A stretch of 64,000 nt of DNA from Miscanthus floridulus. Lineage: Eukaryota; Streptophyta; Magnoliopsida; Poales; Poaceae. Location: positions 104,709,111-104,773,110 of the forward strand of contig NC_089584.1 in NCBI RefSeq assembly GCF_019320115.1. The letters are read 5' to 3'. A program made the translations under genes and the position numbers. The notes under the pieces were generated by a model. That model was given only the letters and a program-made list of their open reading frames with translations, was not told where the DNA came from and did no database searches. Of this stretch, positions 43,463-54,354 are shown piece by piece (the first letter of the stretch is position 1; every line of letters begins with the position of its first letter).

Positions 43463-44330
43463 GATTTTTTTTTATTTTTAATACTTTTTTAAACTAATTT
43501 TAAATTTAACATTGTTTTATTTTTTTCCCCTAAAATTAACATTTTTGTCTGCGCCTATTTTCCTGGCGCGGCAAAGACGTTTCGCCGCGCTATGCACGGT
43601 GGTGCGGCGAGAGGGATGATGTGGCGATGATCAGGGCGCTGACCGGTGACGTGGCAGGGTCTACCGTATCACTGATCTTAGTGTGCCAGGTAAATATCGC
43701 CCGCGAGCCGCCCTCCCTCTGTCTGCCTTAATGCGGTGGACGACTTCCGCGTCGCGCCCTCCCGCTACTCCCAAGTGCTGTCGGCGCCCGGGCCTCCATT
43801 GCCGCCTCCCTCCCTCCTCGGCTTCGTTCAAGGTAATGACGCATTTTTATTTTTGTTTGAATGGTGGATTGAAATATTATGAATGAGAGTTAAGGTTAGG
43901 AGAAAAATTATGTTTGGGAACTATGGGCTATGGTTTGGAGGAAGATATTAGTTTGATTTTGTTAATGTTAAGGTTAATTATTTAGTTAGAAGTATGTTAC
44001 CATGTATATTTTTGTTGCTATAAGTGTTGGTTTTATTATTTGAGTTGCAATGCAAATGATTATATTTTACATTAATTTACGTCGTTTAATTGATTGATGT
44101 CACTGTGGCGCCAAGATCGGTGGCGCGGTAGACCCTGCCACGTCATCGGTCAGCGTCCCGGTCATCGCCACGTCATCCCTCTCGCCGCGACCATGCATGG
44201 CGCGGCACAGACGTTTCGCCGTGCTAGAGAAATAGGTACGGGCAAAAGTGTTAGTTTTTGGAAAAAAAAAAATAAAACAGTGTTAGATTAAAATTAGTTT
44301 GAAAAAGTGTTAAATTTTTTTTTTCATCCA
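43463..44330. mobile_element. Foldback element with ~225-bp terminal inverted repeats
   Basis: 43463-43690 and 44105-44330 are inverted copies; shared blocks include AAACTAATTTTA, AGACGTTTCGCCG, GAGAGGGATGA, GGTGACGTGGCAGGGTCTACC and its complement, and CGATCTTAG/GATCGGTGG. The ~410-bp interior contains a GC-rich stretch and an AT-rich one without a transposase. Long inverted ends suggest a MULE or foldback-type non-autonomous element. It lies about 110 bp upstream of the SAT TATA box and is shared by both duplicates, so it predates the duplication. Confidence 0.7.
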
Positions 44331-44441
44331 ACATCCGTGACCGTGCACGCTCAGGCTCCGCTTGCTTTCGGCAACTCGGGGTCGTGCTCTCCGGATGGGG
44401 CGCCCCACGTGGCTCCGCTTGGACCACTCCTGCTCTTGGGC

Positions 44442-44448
44442 TATATAT
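44442..44448 (+). promoter_or_regulatory. TATA box of SAT copy 1
   Basis: TATATAT in GGGCTATATATTGCC, about 100 bp upstream of the SAT ATG at 44544. The same sequence is retained in copy 2 near 53015-53021. Confidence 0.65.
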
Positions 44449-44543
44449 TGCCGCTCCGCCTCCACCACGTCTGCGCTGCGCGAGCCACACGCACACCGCC
44501 CGCACACCCCACCGGCCACACAGGCACAGACGGCGACTCGAAG

Positions 44544-45477
44544 ATGACGGCCGGCCAGCCGCTGCGCACCGAGCCAGCAGCCCAGCCACCGCGGGTGAAC
44601 CACAGCACCCCGCCGGCGGCGCTCCAAGCAGACATCGTGCCGTCGTACCCGCCCCCCGAGTCGGACGGCGACGAGTCCTGGGTCTGGTCCCAGATCAAGG
44701 CCGAGGCGCGGCGCGACGCGGACGCGGAGCCGGCGCTGGCGTCCTTCCTCTACGCCACGGTGCTGTCGCACCCGTCCCTGGACCGGTCCCTCGCCTTCCA
44801 CCTCGCCAACAAGCTCTGGTCCTCCACGCTGCTCCCCACGCTCCTGTACGACCTCTTCGTCGCCACGCTCGCCGCGCACCCCGTCCGTCCGCGCCGCCGC
44901 CGCCGCCGACCTCGTCGCGGCGCGGTCGCGGGACCCAGCCTGCGCGGGCTTCGCGCACTGCCTCCTCAACTACAAGGGCTTCCTCGCCGTGCAGGCGCAC
45001 CGCATCGCGCACGTGCTCTGGGCGCAGAGCCGCCGCGCACTGGCGCTCGCGCTCCAGTCCCGCGTCGCCGAGGTCTTCGCCGTCGACATCCACCCGGCCG
45101 CCACCGTCGGCAAGGGGATCCTGCTCGACCACGCAACGGGCGTCGTCATCGGGGAGACGGCCTTCGTGGGCAACAACGTCTCCATCCTCCACCACGTCAC
45201 GCTGGGCGGCACCGGCAAGGCGGTGGGCGACCGGCACCCCAAGCTCGGCGACGGCGTGCTCATCGGCGCCGGCGCGACCATCCTCGGCAACGTCAGGATC
45301 GGCGCCGGCGCCAAGGTCGGCGCAGGGTCCGTGGTGCTCATCGACGTGCCGCCCAGGAGCACCGCCGTGGGGAACCCCGCCAGGCTGATCGGCGGGAAGA
45401 AGGGCGAGGATGTCATGCCAGGGGAGTCCATGGACCACACCTCCTTCATACAGCAGTGGTCAGACTACATCATTTGA
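44544..45477 (+). CDS. Serine O-acetyltransferase (SAT), copy 1, one 1-nt frameshift
   Basis: Intronless, about 310 residues. N-terminal SATase domain (SWVWSQIKAEARRDADAEP ... FLYATVLSHPSLDRSLAFHLANKL), then INYKGF-type LLNYKGFLAVQAHRIAHVLW, the catalytic His/Asp region (VDIHPAATVGKGILLDHATG), left-handed beta-helix hexapeptides (VVIGETAFVGNNVSILHHVT; GAKVGAGSVVLIDVP) and a C-terminus ending WSDYII, whose final Ile is the tail that docks into O-acetylserine (thiol) lyase in the cysteine synthase complex. The enzyme makes O-acetylserine from serine and acetyl-CoA, the first step of cysteine synthesis. Lack of a clear plastid transit peptide suggests a cytosolic form. A run of four C at 44879-44882, where copy 2 has three, shifts the frame after residue 112; all else is intact, so this is a recent pseudogene or a base-call error. 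Confidence 0.85.
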
Positions 45478-46319
45478 GCTTGAGCCACCACAACCGCAAG
45501 CTGCAAGAGTGCTCGTCTTGCTACTGCTATACGCCTATTGTTGCGTTTTCTGTGTATATGTGCCTGTGTTAGTTGTAGTTCTTGCTCCAGTGACGTGAAC
45601 CGTGCTGGACATGGTCTAGGTACGTGTCTAGCTCGTCTCTGGAACCTGATGTCCAGAAAGATGTGCTGAAAGTTCGCTCTTTATTTTCGAAGCAGATGAA
45701 CAATATTACTTTTTACTCAAGCAAACAGTAGGAAAAAGGATAATTTTTGTTTCTAGAATCTTTTTTTTTTGAGGTCACGACGGGGAGGATTAAACCCATC
45801 CCCACCTGAATTTCATTTTCACTTATTCCGGTGGCACAAGAACTCTGAAACCTCATTGAAGCTCTGGCAAACTGAAAGATCGGCGAATTACCTTTTGTAT
45901 CTGTGTTTGATTATTGTCATGTGCAATTGTGCCACGTTGCCCTATCTGTATCGTGAATTACACCACAAGTCCACAAGTTTCAGTAATTTCAGAATGAGGG
46001 CGCGCTGAAGTGACCGGAATGAGCGAAACACCGCCATATCTCTCAGTCAGCGACTGTGAAAGATGATGTCTTCTCACTTGCCAGCACCTACAGATAAGAT
46101 GGATATCGCATTGGCTCCTCTTTTTTTCTGGACGAAATAACCAAATCTTTACATGGACGCCTTGATGCAGCCTTAATCTGCGCGTAAGATACAAAGTTGT
46201 ATACTGCTAAGCACATGGTTTTAGTCTTTTAGATATTCTCGTGGGGAATCTCAACGGTGTCATTGTGTGTTCACACACACCAGCTGCTCGTGCGAATAAT
46301 TAAGGTGGGTATTTAAATC
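45478..46319 (+). other. SAT copy 1 3' flank with LINE 3'-end remnant
   Basis: After the stop codon comes a 3'UTR-like region. At about 45758-45830 a T-rich start (TTTTTTTTTTGAGGTCACGA), GGGGAGGATTAAACCCATCC and CACCTGAATTTCATTTTCAC are the minus-strand 3' end of the LINE seen in full at 54355-55800 in copy 2; the LINE body is deleted here. No other gene is seen. Confidence 0.55.
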
Positions 46320-46646
46320 CAGGAGTAAGTTTAGGGATGTCACGTCGGATGTCACATCAGGGTATCATATAGGAGTGTTTGGATAGTAATAATAAAATAA
46401 AATTACAGAAGTTCTCAGTAATCCACGAGACGAATTTATTAAGCATAATTAATCCGTCATTAGCACATGTTTACGGTAGCACACATTGGTCAAATCATGG
46501 ACTAATTAGGCTTAAAAAAATTGTCTCGCAAATTAGTCGCAACCTGTGCAATTAGTTAGTTTTTTATTCTATATTTAATACTTCATGCATGTGTCCAAAC
46601 ATCCGATGTGATAGGGAGGAAACTTTAGGGGGAACTAAACGAGGCC
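46320..46646. mobile_element. Grass MITE of the AACTAAACGAGGCC family, copy 1
   Basis: It ends GGGGGAACTAAACGAGGCC and has the family interior: CACGAGACGAATTTATTAAGC, ATCATGGACTAATTAGGCTT, AACATCCGATGTGATAGGGA. Left end is degenerate. Related to 23165-23502; duplicate at 56440-56779. Confidence 0.6.
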
Positions 46647-46670
46647 TAAGTGTGTATATAAAAGATATAT

Positions 46671-46838
46671 TCCACCCGTTCCAAATTATAAGTCGTTTTA
46701 ACTTAATTGGTACATCTATTTTATTATGCATCTAGATATTTATTTTGCTATGCATCTAGATATAATAATATGTCTAAATACATAGCAAAAATAGATGAAT
46801 CAAAAATATCAAAATGACTTATAATTGGAAAGGGGGAG
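46671..46838. mobile_element. Stowaway-like MITE, copy 1
   Basis: Left end TCCACCCGTTCCAAATTATA, right end TATAATTGGAAAGGGGGA, inverted relative to one another, flanked by TA. The interior has mirrored CATCTAGATATAATAATATG segments. This is the Tc1/mariner-related Stowaway style (CTCCCTCCGT family). Copy 2 is at 56806-56950. Confidence 0.65.
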
Positions 46839-46949
46839 TACATTCGCGATGATACAGTGCGACTTTGTCATTGCCAACTTGATGCAACATATGGTAGTCG
46901 TAGGCGGAGAAGAAGGCGAACACGGCTTTGGCATCGTCACATTGATTTA

Positions 46950-47640
46950 GGAACATATGGTAAGTCGTTAGATATGCTTTAGCTGTCGGAAGCTTACAAT
47001 ATGCTCAAGTATGTATGTGCCCTGACTTGGTATTTGTTACCGGGTTACTTTGGCAGATTCTAGAGCAATCCTGGAACAGAATAATAGAAATTGGTAAAGA
47101 AAGTCTTGCATTATTTGTAAGGAACGAAATGCCTCATGATGACGTATAGAAGATATGATTCACTCCATATAGTGGGATATCAGATTCTGATTATGCGGGA
47201 GATGATAGAAATTCCACATCTGGATATGTATTTACTCTCGCAGGGAAGCTATTTCATGAAAAAACTCAAAGCAAACCATCACTACATCGTCCACAATGTA
47301 TGACAGTTTTGTAGCGTGTTATGAGGCAACGGGGCAGGTGAACTGGCTAAAGAGTGCATATCCGGTTTGAAGGTGGTTGACGATATCTATAGACCACTAA
47401 ACTTATACTGTGATAATAATCAGGCAATACAATATGCTCACAACAATAAGTCAAGTGATGCTGCCAAACACATTGACATAAAGTATATTGTTGTGAAAGA
47501 TAAAGTCCAGGATCATGTCATAAAGTCTTGAGCAATATAAGTATAGAAAAGATACTCGCGGATCCGCTTACAAAAGGCTTACCACCCAACATGTAGCTAG
47601 CATAGGTTTAAGGGAAAGCCTAAAATTTCTGGACAAAAGA
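46950..47640 (+). pseudogene. Copia RNase H fragment
   Basis: Reading in shifting frames: GSLQYAQVCMCPDL, SDSDYAGDDRNSTSGYVF (motif with catalytic Asp), CDNNQAIQYAHN, AAKHIDIKY and the end motif KILADPLTKGLPP-like. This is the C-terminal RNase H of Ty1/copia pol of the Tnt1-like style. It is interrupted by several stops and at least two frameshifts. Confidence 0.65.
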
Positions 47641-48683
47641 AGGCCCAAAAATAAGTATCTATTTCAGAACTAATGAGGACATGACCTTCATATATATGAC
47701 CATGCTTGGAGAACCATACGGAGACCAAGAAGATCAGCGATGGTGTTCTAACCGAGAAGGAGGCCCGAAGCTCATCCAGTTCGAGTCCCCAAGGTGGAGA
47801 CCCAAATCAAGTTCGAGTCCGGCTCGGGCTCCAGGACCGTCTGCCTTAAACTGGTTATCCAGGACGCATCTAGACTCCATTTTTGACGATCCACATATGG
47901 TTGGAAAGCTAATTTGATAAGGAAGCCAATCCATATGGTTTCACGTCAAAAGATCTTCAGAATCAACGGGAATCGTTGAAATAAGTCAGCGTCCAGAATC
48001 TGCCAGGGTGCTGCAAACACCGTCTTTTGGTCCGTTGGACCGTGTATCGTGTTTGGGCCCATTAAGGGGCATGTCCAGGGGGGGTGACGCCCAAGACTCA
48101 TAAATAGTAGTTGTCGCTCTCCTTAGGGTTTGGGTTTTGTTTAGTTCTTGATTCCTCATGAAAACAGACGTCGTTTTGCTGCAACTGTCGCCGCCAAGGC
48201 CGCTTGCTGTAAACCAGGGCCCTAGTTCTTGATCTTGTTCGCCTGTGGCGATTAGTCCTTTCGAATAAAGACTTAAACTCTTTCTCATTATCATAAGTCT
48301 CATATTATTTGTAATTTCAGATTGCGTTTATCTCGTTCTACTTGTGTTCTCGATTCGCTTGTAGGAAAGCCTTCTCGGCGAGGTCAACCGCGTTCGCGTG
48401 GTGATAACCAACAGAGCAGTGGTGTAACGGTTGCGGAGGTCCGAATCAGTCTTGGTTTGAAGCCTAGATCGTGAACGTCGAGTCTCCACCAATCGACGTT
48501 ATCATACCTTTCGGAAGATCGGGCCTAGTCCTACATCAAGAACAGAGTAGTGTGTTGTAGCTGTTAAATCTATCGGTAATGGACCGTGACGATGAGATAT
48601 GCTCTATACGCTAATATGTAATGGAATGAATAAAAAGTAAATGATATGAAATTAAAAAATAGTAATGAGATCAAGGGGGAGAA

Positions 48684-49104
48684 TGTTAGTTGATCTCCAA
48701 CGGTCTATTGGGCCCTTGATCTACGTCCTGATCGGGGGCGCCCAACCCTAATATAGTTGGTGGCCCCCTGTCGCACAGCACTATAAATAGAGGAGTGGGG
48801 AACTGGGCTCGGATAACGAGTTGACCGGAGCCGCCGTAACCACTCACAGAAACCTAATCCAATCTAACGGAAGTGCTGCCAGCGACGGGATGCCCCACCG
48901 CACTGCCGTCACCTCTGCATCGCCCCTACAGTGTCACCACCGGGCCATTAGACCTCGCCTCATCGCCACTGGTCGCCACCACTACCCGGAGCTGCCACAA
49001 CCCGACGTCCGCGAGGCTGCAGCACAACCATGGCGAACTAGAGGAACCCTAAAGAGGTCTACCCCGAATCTACTCCATTACAGAGGTAATCAGTGATTCT
49101 AACA
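48684..49104 (+). repeat. 3' LTR of the Copia element (421 bp)
   Basis: It begins TGTTAGTTGATCTCC and ends GTGATTCTAACA, so the 6-bp ends TGTTAG/CTAACA are inverted. CACTATAAATAGAGG at about 48779 is its TATA box. It is followed directly by LINE sequence at 49105. Confidence 0.7.
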
Positions 49105-51670
49105 AGAGGCACTCCATGACCACTTCTGTGCTGTCTTCGGGACAGTGGCGGATGGAGGAATGACACTCAATTTCCAGGCATCGGGATCCACCCCATTGAC
49201 CTCAATGACCAAGAGATGCCGGTTGAAGCTGCAGAAGTCTGGGCGGCGCATCAATGCAATGCCGATGACCGTGCACCAGGACCCGATGGATTCACCAGTG
49301 CATTTTATAAAACGGCCTGGCCGATCATCCAGAACGAGACCATGGAAGCCATCGAAGCCTTCTTGCTTGGCAAAACCAGGAACATGGAAAGCTTAACAGT
49401 GCGCTCGTGGCGCTGCTGCCGAGAAAGCCGGCGCTAGCAGCCCGCTGAGTTCGACCGATCACAATGATCCACACCTTTGCGAAGCTAGTATCCAAGATAC
49501 TGGTGTTGCGCTTAGCTCCGAGGCTGAACGAGATGATTGACAAGAACCAGAAACGCGTTCATTCGAACACGATCCATCCACGACCGGAAAGGAAGACGCC
49601 AATGCTGCTCTGGAGCTTGACATCTCAAGGCTTTCGATACCCTCTCGTGCCGTTCCTGCTGGAGGTGCTTCAGGCGCATGGATTTGGGGAGCGATGGCGT
49701 CGATGGATTGAAGCTCTTCTGTCCACAGCAACATCCAGAATCATCCTGAACGGTCATCAAGGGCCACCGATCAGGCACCTGAGGGGGGTGCGCCAAGGAG
49801 ATTCTCTGTCGCCCATGCTATTCATTATAGCAATGGATGTGCTGCATAGATTATTTCTCAAAGCATCCGCTGATGGGGTACTTAGAAAGATGCAGCCGTC
49901 TGAAATCAAGTTTCAGTGCAGTCTATACGCTGACGACGTGATATTGTTCATCAGTCCCACAACACAAGAAGCGACGGCGGTTAATTAAAGAAATACTCAA
50001 CGTATTTGGAACGGCTTCTGGGCTACACGCAAACCTGCCCAAGTGCTCCATCACCCCGATCTATGGATGGGAGGAAACTTTAAACGACATCGTCTCCATC
50101 CTAGGATGCCAAGTTCAGCCCTTCCCCATAAGGTACTTGGTACTGCCGCTGAGCACGAGAGCGATCCCGAAAGCAAACTATCAATCTCTGGTGGAGCAAG
50201 TGGCAAGGAAAATACCACCCTGCCACGAAGCACTGATGGCAAGAAGCGGAAGGCTCATATGGATCAAGTCGGTCCTTCGGTCAGTCCCCATCTACGCCAT
50301 GATGGCGGAAAACCTGCCGGCCTAGGCGAGAAAGGAAATCGACGCCATCTGCCGCAAATTCTTCTGGGCAGGATCCGATCAGTCCGTTCAAGGAAAATGC
50401 ATGGTCGCCTGGCCGTCGGTATGCAGACCAACCGAGCTGGGACAAGGTTTTTTTTATCGGCCGATATTCACCGAAATTTCCGAAATTTCCTTTCTATCCA
50501 CAGGGTCCGATAAAATTTGACATAGGCCAAATTTTTCCCTTCTTTCCTGCTCCCACACAGACAACCCAAATTCAGCCGTGCGACGGTCCCACACTATAAT
50601 GTTTTATTCTTGTTTTTATCGGTGAACAAGTGATGTTTAATAGCTTAGGAATAGTTTCAAGTCAAATTCTACGAAATTTTTTTAAAACAATTTGAAATTT
50701 TTTTGAATTTGGTCTGATATTTCCGATATATCTTGCTTATCCTGTTTATCCATGACTTCCGATAAATTTTTATTTCCGATAATGAAAACCTTGGCTGGGA
50801 GGGATAGGAATCAGCGACTTGAAGCTCGCCGGCTACGCCCTGCAGACACGGTGGCTCTGGCCTCTGGCTTCAAAGAACAGACGAGGACCGGGCCTGGAGC
50901 CAACTGCCGATCCGAACGTGCCCCCAAGTGCAAGCTTTTTACAAGGCATCAACATTCATGGTGGTGGTGAATGGACAACAAACGCTGTTATGGGAAAGAC
51001 CGCTAGATCAACGGTGAAGCTGTCAGTGACATCGCCCCTGCTCTTTACCCACTGGTGCCTACAAGAACTCGACGACAGGACGTGGGCACGCAGCATAACC
51101 GGCGGAATGTCAACCCAGGCCATCATTGATTATTTACATCTTTGGAACACAGTGGCCGACTTCCAGCTCTCCGATCAACATGATAAAATGTTCTGGCGCT
51201 GGACGGCCAGTGGTGAATATACGGCCAAGTCCGCGTACAAGATGTTACATACAGGCTCCACCCCTTTCATTGGACACAAGCTCATCTGGAAAACGTGGGC
51301 GCCATCGAGGGACCATTGCTACCTCTGCGATCAGGAAGAAGAAACCATCGACCACATCATCGCGACTTGCCCTTTCTCTAGGGAAGTTTGGTTCTTCGTC
51401 TTGCAAGCACTAGGGCGGCAGCTACCCCAAGCATCACCGACTGCACTGTGCTGGTGGCGGAGTCTGCGTTCCTTGTTCAGTGGAGAGCGAAGGTTAGGCC
51501 TTGACTCACTGTTTGCGCTGGTCTCTTGGCTGATTTGGAAGGAGCGTAATACGCGATGCTTCCACGACGCTTCGGCGAGCGTCAGTGATCTATTGCAACT
51601 AATCAAGGCCGAAGCGGACCGCTGGATTGAGGCCGGCGCCGGAGGACTACGAGATTTAGCGCGAGGCTAG
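49105..51670 (+). pseudogene. LINE ORF2 fragment, copy 2, interrupted by a MITE
   Basis: It starts upstream of the RT with GPDGFTSAFYKTAWPII and AFLLGK (absent from copy 1), then the same blocks as copy 1: FAKLVSKIL, GVRQGDSLSPMLFI, YADDVILF, RYLVLPLSTRAIPK, KLAGYALQTRW, zf-RVT (CYLCDQEEETIDHI, CPFSREVWF). A 351-bp hAT MITE sits at 50443-50793. Single-base gains and losses in A, G and C runs relative to copy 1 (for example near 49551, 49590, 49630) shift the frame early on; a segment before CYLC is also deleted (KIFLWL missing). Confidence 0.75.
50443..50793. mobile_element. hAT-like MITE present only in copy 2
   Basis: Ends CAAGGTTTTTTTTATCGG and (reverse complement) CAAGGTTTTCATTATCGG are 18-bp inverted repeats. 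GCTGGGA flanks it on both sides (50436-50442 and 50794-50800); an eighth base differs (A versus G), so a hAT-type 8-bp duplication with one change is possible. Copy 1 has the uninterrupted site GAGCTGGGAGGGAT at about 42175, which proves the insertion. Confidence 0.85.
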
Positions 51671-51984
51671 CATACCATTTAGGGTGCTCTCTTGGTTATG
51701 TGGTTGTTATTCTTCAAAATGTAGCCGCTAGAGTTATTCTGTCGGCCGGGTTCGGCTTCTTTCTAATGCAATGATATGCACACTCGCGTATTCGAGAAAA
51801 AAATTATCCTTTAAAAAAAACACAGCTCTACTGATAGCAAGCGAAATGCACCGTACCTGGACCACCGCTTTGCGGCTACGAGGAGCGACACGCAAGAGCT
51901 GGCGGTGCCCAACAAAAACAGCAGAAGTTCGCTCCGTTTTATACTTGATCCGTGCGTCGTGAAATTCGTGATCATCCGCGATTT

Positions 51985-52905
51985 TTCTAATTTTTAACAC
52001 TTTTTATAAACTAATTTTAAATTTAACACTATTTTATTTTATTTTATTTTTCTAAAACTAATACTTTTGCCCGCGTCTATTTTCCTGGCACAGCAAAGAC
52101 GTTTCGCCGCGCCATGCATGGTGGCACGGCGAGAGGGATGACGGGGCGACGACCACGGCGCTGACCGGTGACGTGGCAGGGTCTACCGCACCACCGATCT
52201 TAGCGTGCCAGGTAAATATCGCCCGCGAACCGCCCTCCCTCTATCTGCCTTAATGCGGTGGACGACTTCCGCGTCGCGCCCTCCCGCTACTCCCAAGTAC
52301 TGTCGGCGCCCGGCCCTCCGTTGCCGCCTCCCTCCCTCCTTTCCCTTCCCTTCCCTTTCCCTTCCATTCCCTGGCCGCCTCCCTTCCTCCTCGGCTTCGT
52401 TCAAAATAATGACGCACTTTTTATTTTCGTTTGAACGGTGGATTGAAATATTACGAATGTGAGTTAAGGTTAGGAGAAAAATTATGTTTGAGAACTATGG
52501 GTTATGGTTTGGAGGAAGATATTAGTTTGATTTTATCAATGTTAAGGTTAATTATTTAGTTAGAAGTATATTTACCATGTATATTTTTGTTGCTATAAGT
52601 GTTGGTTATATTATTTGAGTTGCAATGCAAATGATTATATTTTACATTAATTTGCGTTGTTTAATTTGATTGATGTCACTGCCGCGCTAAGATCGGTGGC
52701 GTGGTAGACCTTGCCACGTCACCGGTCAGCGTCCTGGTCGTCGCCACATCATCCCTCTCGCCACGCCACCATGCATGACGCGACACAGACGTTTCGCCGC
52801 GCTAGGGAAATATGCGTGGGTAAAAGTGTTAGTTTTGGAAGAAAAAAAAAACAGTGTTAGATTTAAAATTAATTTAAAAAAGTGTTAAAAAAAATTCTCA
52901 TCCGA
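51985..52905. mobile_element. Foldback element with long inverted repeats, copy 2
   Basis: Counterpart of 43463-44330, with the same inverted blocks (AGACGTTTCGCCGCGC, GGTGACGTGGCAGGGTCTACC and complements). It has an extra CCCTTCCCTTCCCTT-type pyrimidine stretch near 52337-52375. It lies directly upstream of SAT copy 2. Confidence 0.7.
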
Positions 52906-53117
52906 CATCCGTGACCGTGCACGCTCAGGCTCCGCTTGCTTTCGGCAACTCGGGGTCGTGCTCTCCGGATGGGCCGCCCCACGTGGCTCCGCTTGGACCA
53001 CTCCTGCTCTTGGGCTATATATTGCCGCTCCGCCTCCACCACGTCTGCGCTGCGCGAGCCACACGCACACCGCCCGCCACACCCACCGGCCACACCGGCA
53101 CAGACGGCGACTCGAAG

Positions 53118-54062
53118 ATGACGGCCGGCCAGCCGCTGCGCACCGAGCCAGCAGCCCAGCCACCAGCGCGTGAACCACAGCAACCCCGCCGGCGGCGCTC
53201 CAAGCAGACATCGTGCCGTCGTACCCGCCCCCGAGTCGGACGGCGACGAGTCCTGGGTCTGGTCCCAGATCAGGCCGAGGCGCGGCGCGAACGCGGACGC
53301 GGAGCCGGCGCTGGCGTCTTCCTCTACGCCACGGTGCTGTCGCACCCGTCCCTGGACCGGTCCCCTCGCCTGTCCACCTCGCCAACAAGCTCTGGTCCTC
53401 CAACGCTGCTCCCCACGCTCCTGTACGACCTCTTGCGTCGCCAACGCTCGCCGCGCACCCGTCCGTCCGCCGCCCGCCGCCGCCGACCCTCGTCGCGGCG
53501 CGGTCGCGGGGACCCAGCCTGCGCGGCTTCGCGCACTGCCTCCTCAACTACAAGGGCTTCCTCGCCGTGCAGGCGCACCGCATCGCGCACGTGCTCTGGG
53601 CGCAGAGCCGCCCGCGCGCTGGCGCTCGCGCTCCAGTCCCGCGCTTCGCCGAGGTCTTCGCCGTCGACATCCACCCGGCCGCCACCGTCGGCAAGGGGAT
53701 CCTGCTCGACCACGCAACGGGCGTCGTCATCGGGGAGACGGCCGTCGTGGGCAACAACGTCTCCATCCTCCACCACGTCACGCTGGGCGGCACCGGCAAG
53801 GCGGTGGGCGAACCGGCAACCCCAAGCTCGGCGACGGCGTGCTCATCGGCGCCGGCGCGACCATCCTCGGCAACGTCAGGATCTGCGCCGGCGCCAAGGT
53901 CGGCGCAGGGTCCGTGGTGCTCATCGACGTGCCGCCCAGGAGCACCGCCGTGGGGGAAACCCCGCCAGGCTGATCGGCGGGAAGAAGGGCGAGGATGTCA
54001 TGCCAGGGGAGTCCATGGACCACACCTCCTTCATACAGCAGTGGTCAGACTACATCATTTGA
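53118..54062 (+). pseudogene. Serine O-acetyltransferase, copy 2, multiple small frameshifts
   Basis: Same start (MTAGQPLRTEPAAQ), TATA box and C-terminal WSDYII as copy 1. At least a dozen one-base gains or losses scattered through the coding region break the frame, for example near 53164, 53227, 53275, 53317, 53465 and 53955. Most lie in G or C runs, and substitutions are few (Phe to Val near 53745, Gly to Cys near 53884). The hexapeptide region VDIHPAATVGKGILLDHATG is intact over a long stretch. Pattern suggests either rapid decay or an unpolished consensus. At the C3/C4 run that breaks copy 1, this copy has the frame-keeping three C. Confidence 0.8.
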
Positions 54063-54354
54063 GCGTGAGCCACCCACAAACCGCAAGCTGCAAGATGTGC
54101 TCGTCTTGCTACTGCTATACGCCTATACTATTGTTGCGTTTCTGTGTATATGTGCCTGTGTTAGCTGTAAGTTTCTTGCTCCAGTGACGTGAACCGTGCT
54201 GGACATGGTCTAGGTACGTGTCTAGCTCGTCTCTGGAACCTGATGTCCAGAAAGATGTGCTGAAAGTTCGCTCTGTAATTTTCGAAGCAGATGAACAATA
54301 TTACTTTTTACTCGATGCAAACAGTAGGAAAAAGGATAATTTTTGTTTCCCCAG

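Larger units (their letters stand above)
41138..46949 (+). repeat. Segmental duplication, copy 1 (5.8 kb)
   Basis: It aligns colinearly with 49406-57059: LINE 3' half, long-inverted-repeat element, SAT gene, LINE 3'-end remnant and two MITEs. Homology starts at CGTGGCGCTGCTGCCGAG and stops at CATCGTCACATTGATTT. Differences between copies are mostly small indels plus three large indels (a hAT MITE and a ~1.4-kb LINE body present only in copy 2). Confidence 0.85.
46950..49104 (+). mobile_element. 5'-truncated Copia retrotransposon with 3' LTR
   Basis: It starts inside the RNase H region exactly where duplication copy 1 ends, and stops at the end of an LTR exactly where LINE sequence of copy 2 begins. 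A polypurine tract AAGGGGGAGAA at 48673-48683 precedes the LTR. The zone 47650-48670 is noncoding, with no recognisable domain. Confidence 0.6.

Noticed and set aside
44384..45388. 334-codon plus-strand ORF and several minus-strand ORFs over SAT copy 1, and the equivalents over copy 2
   Set aside because: Arg/Pro/Ala-rich alternative frames of the SAT gene produced by high GC at third positions.
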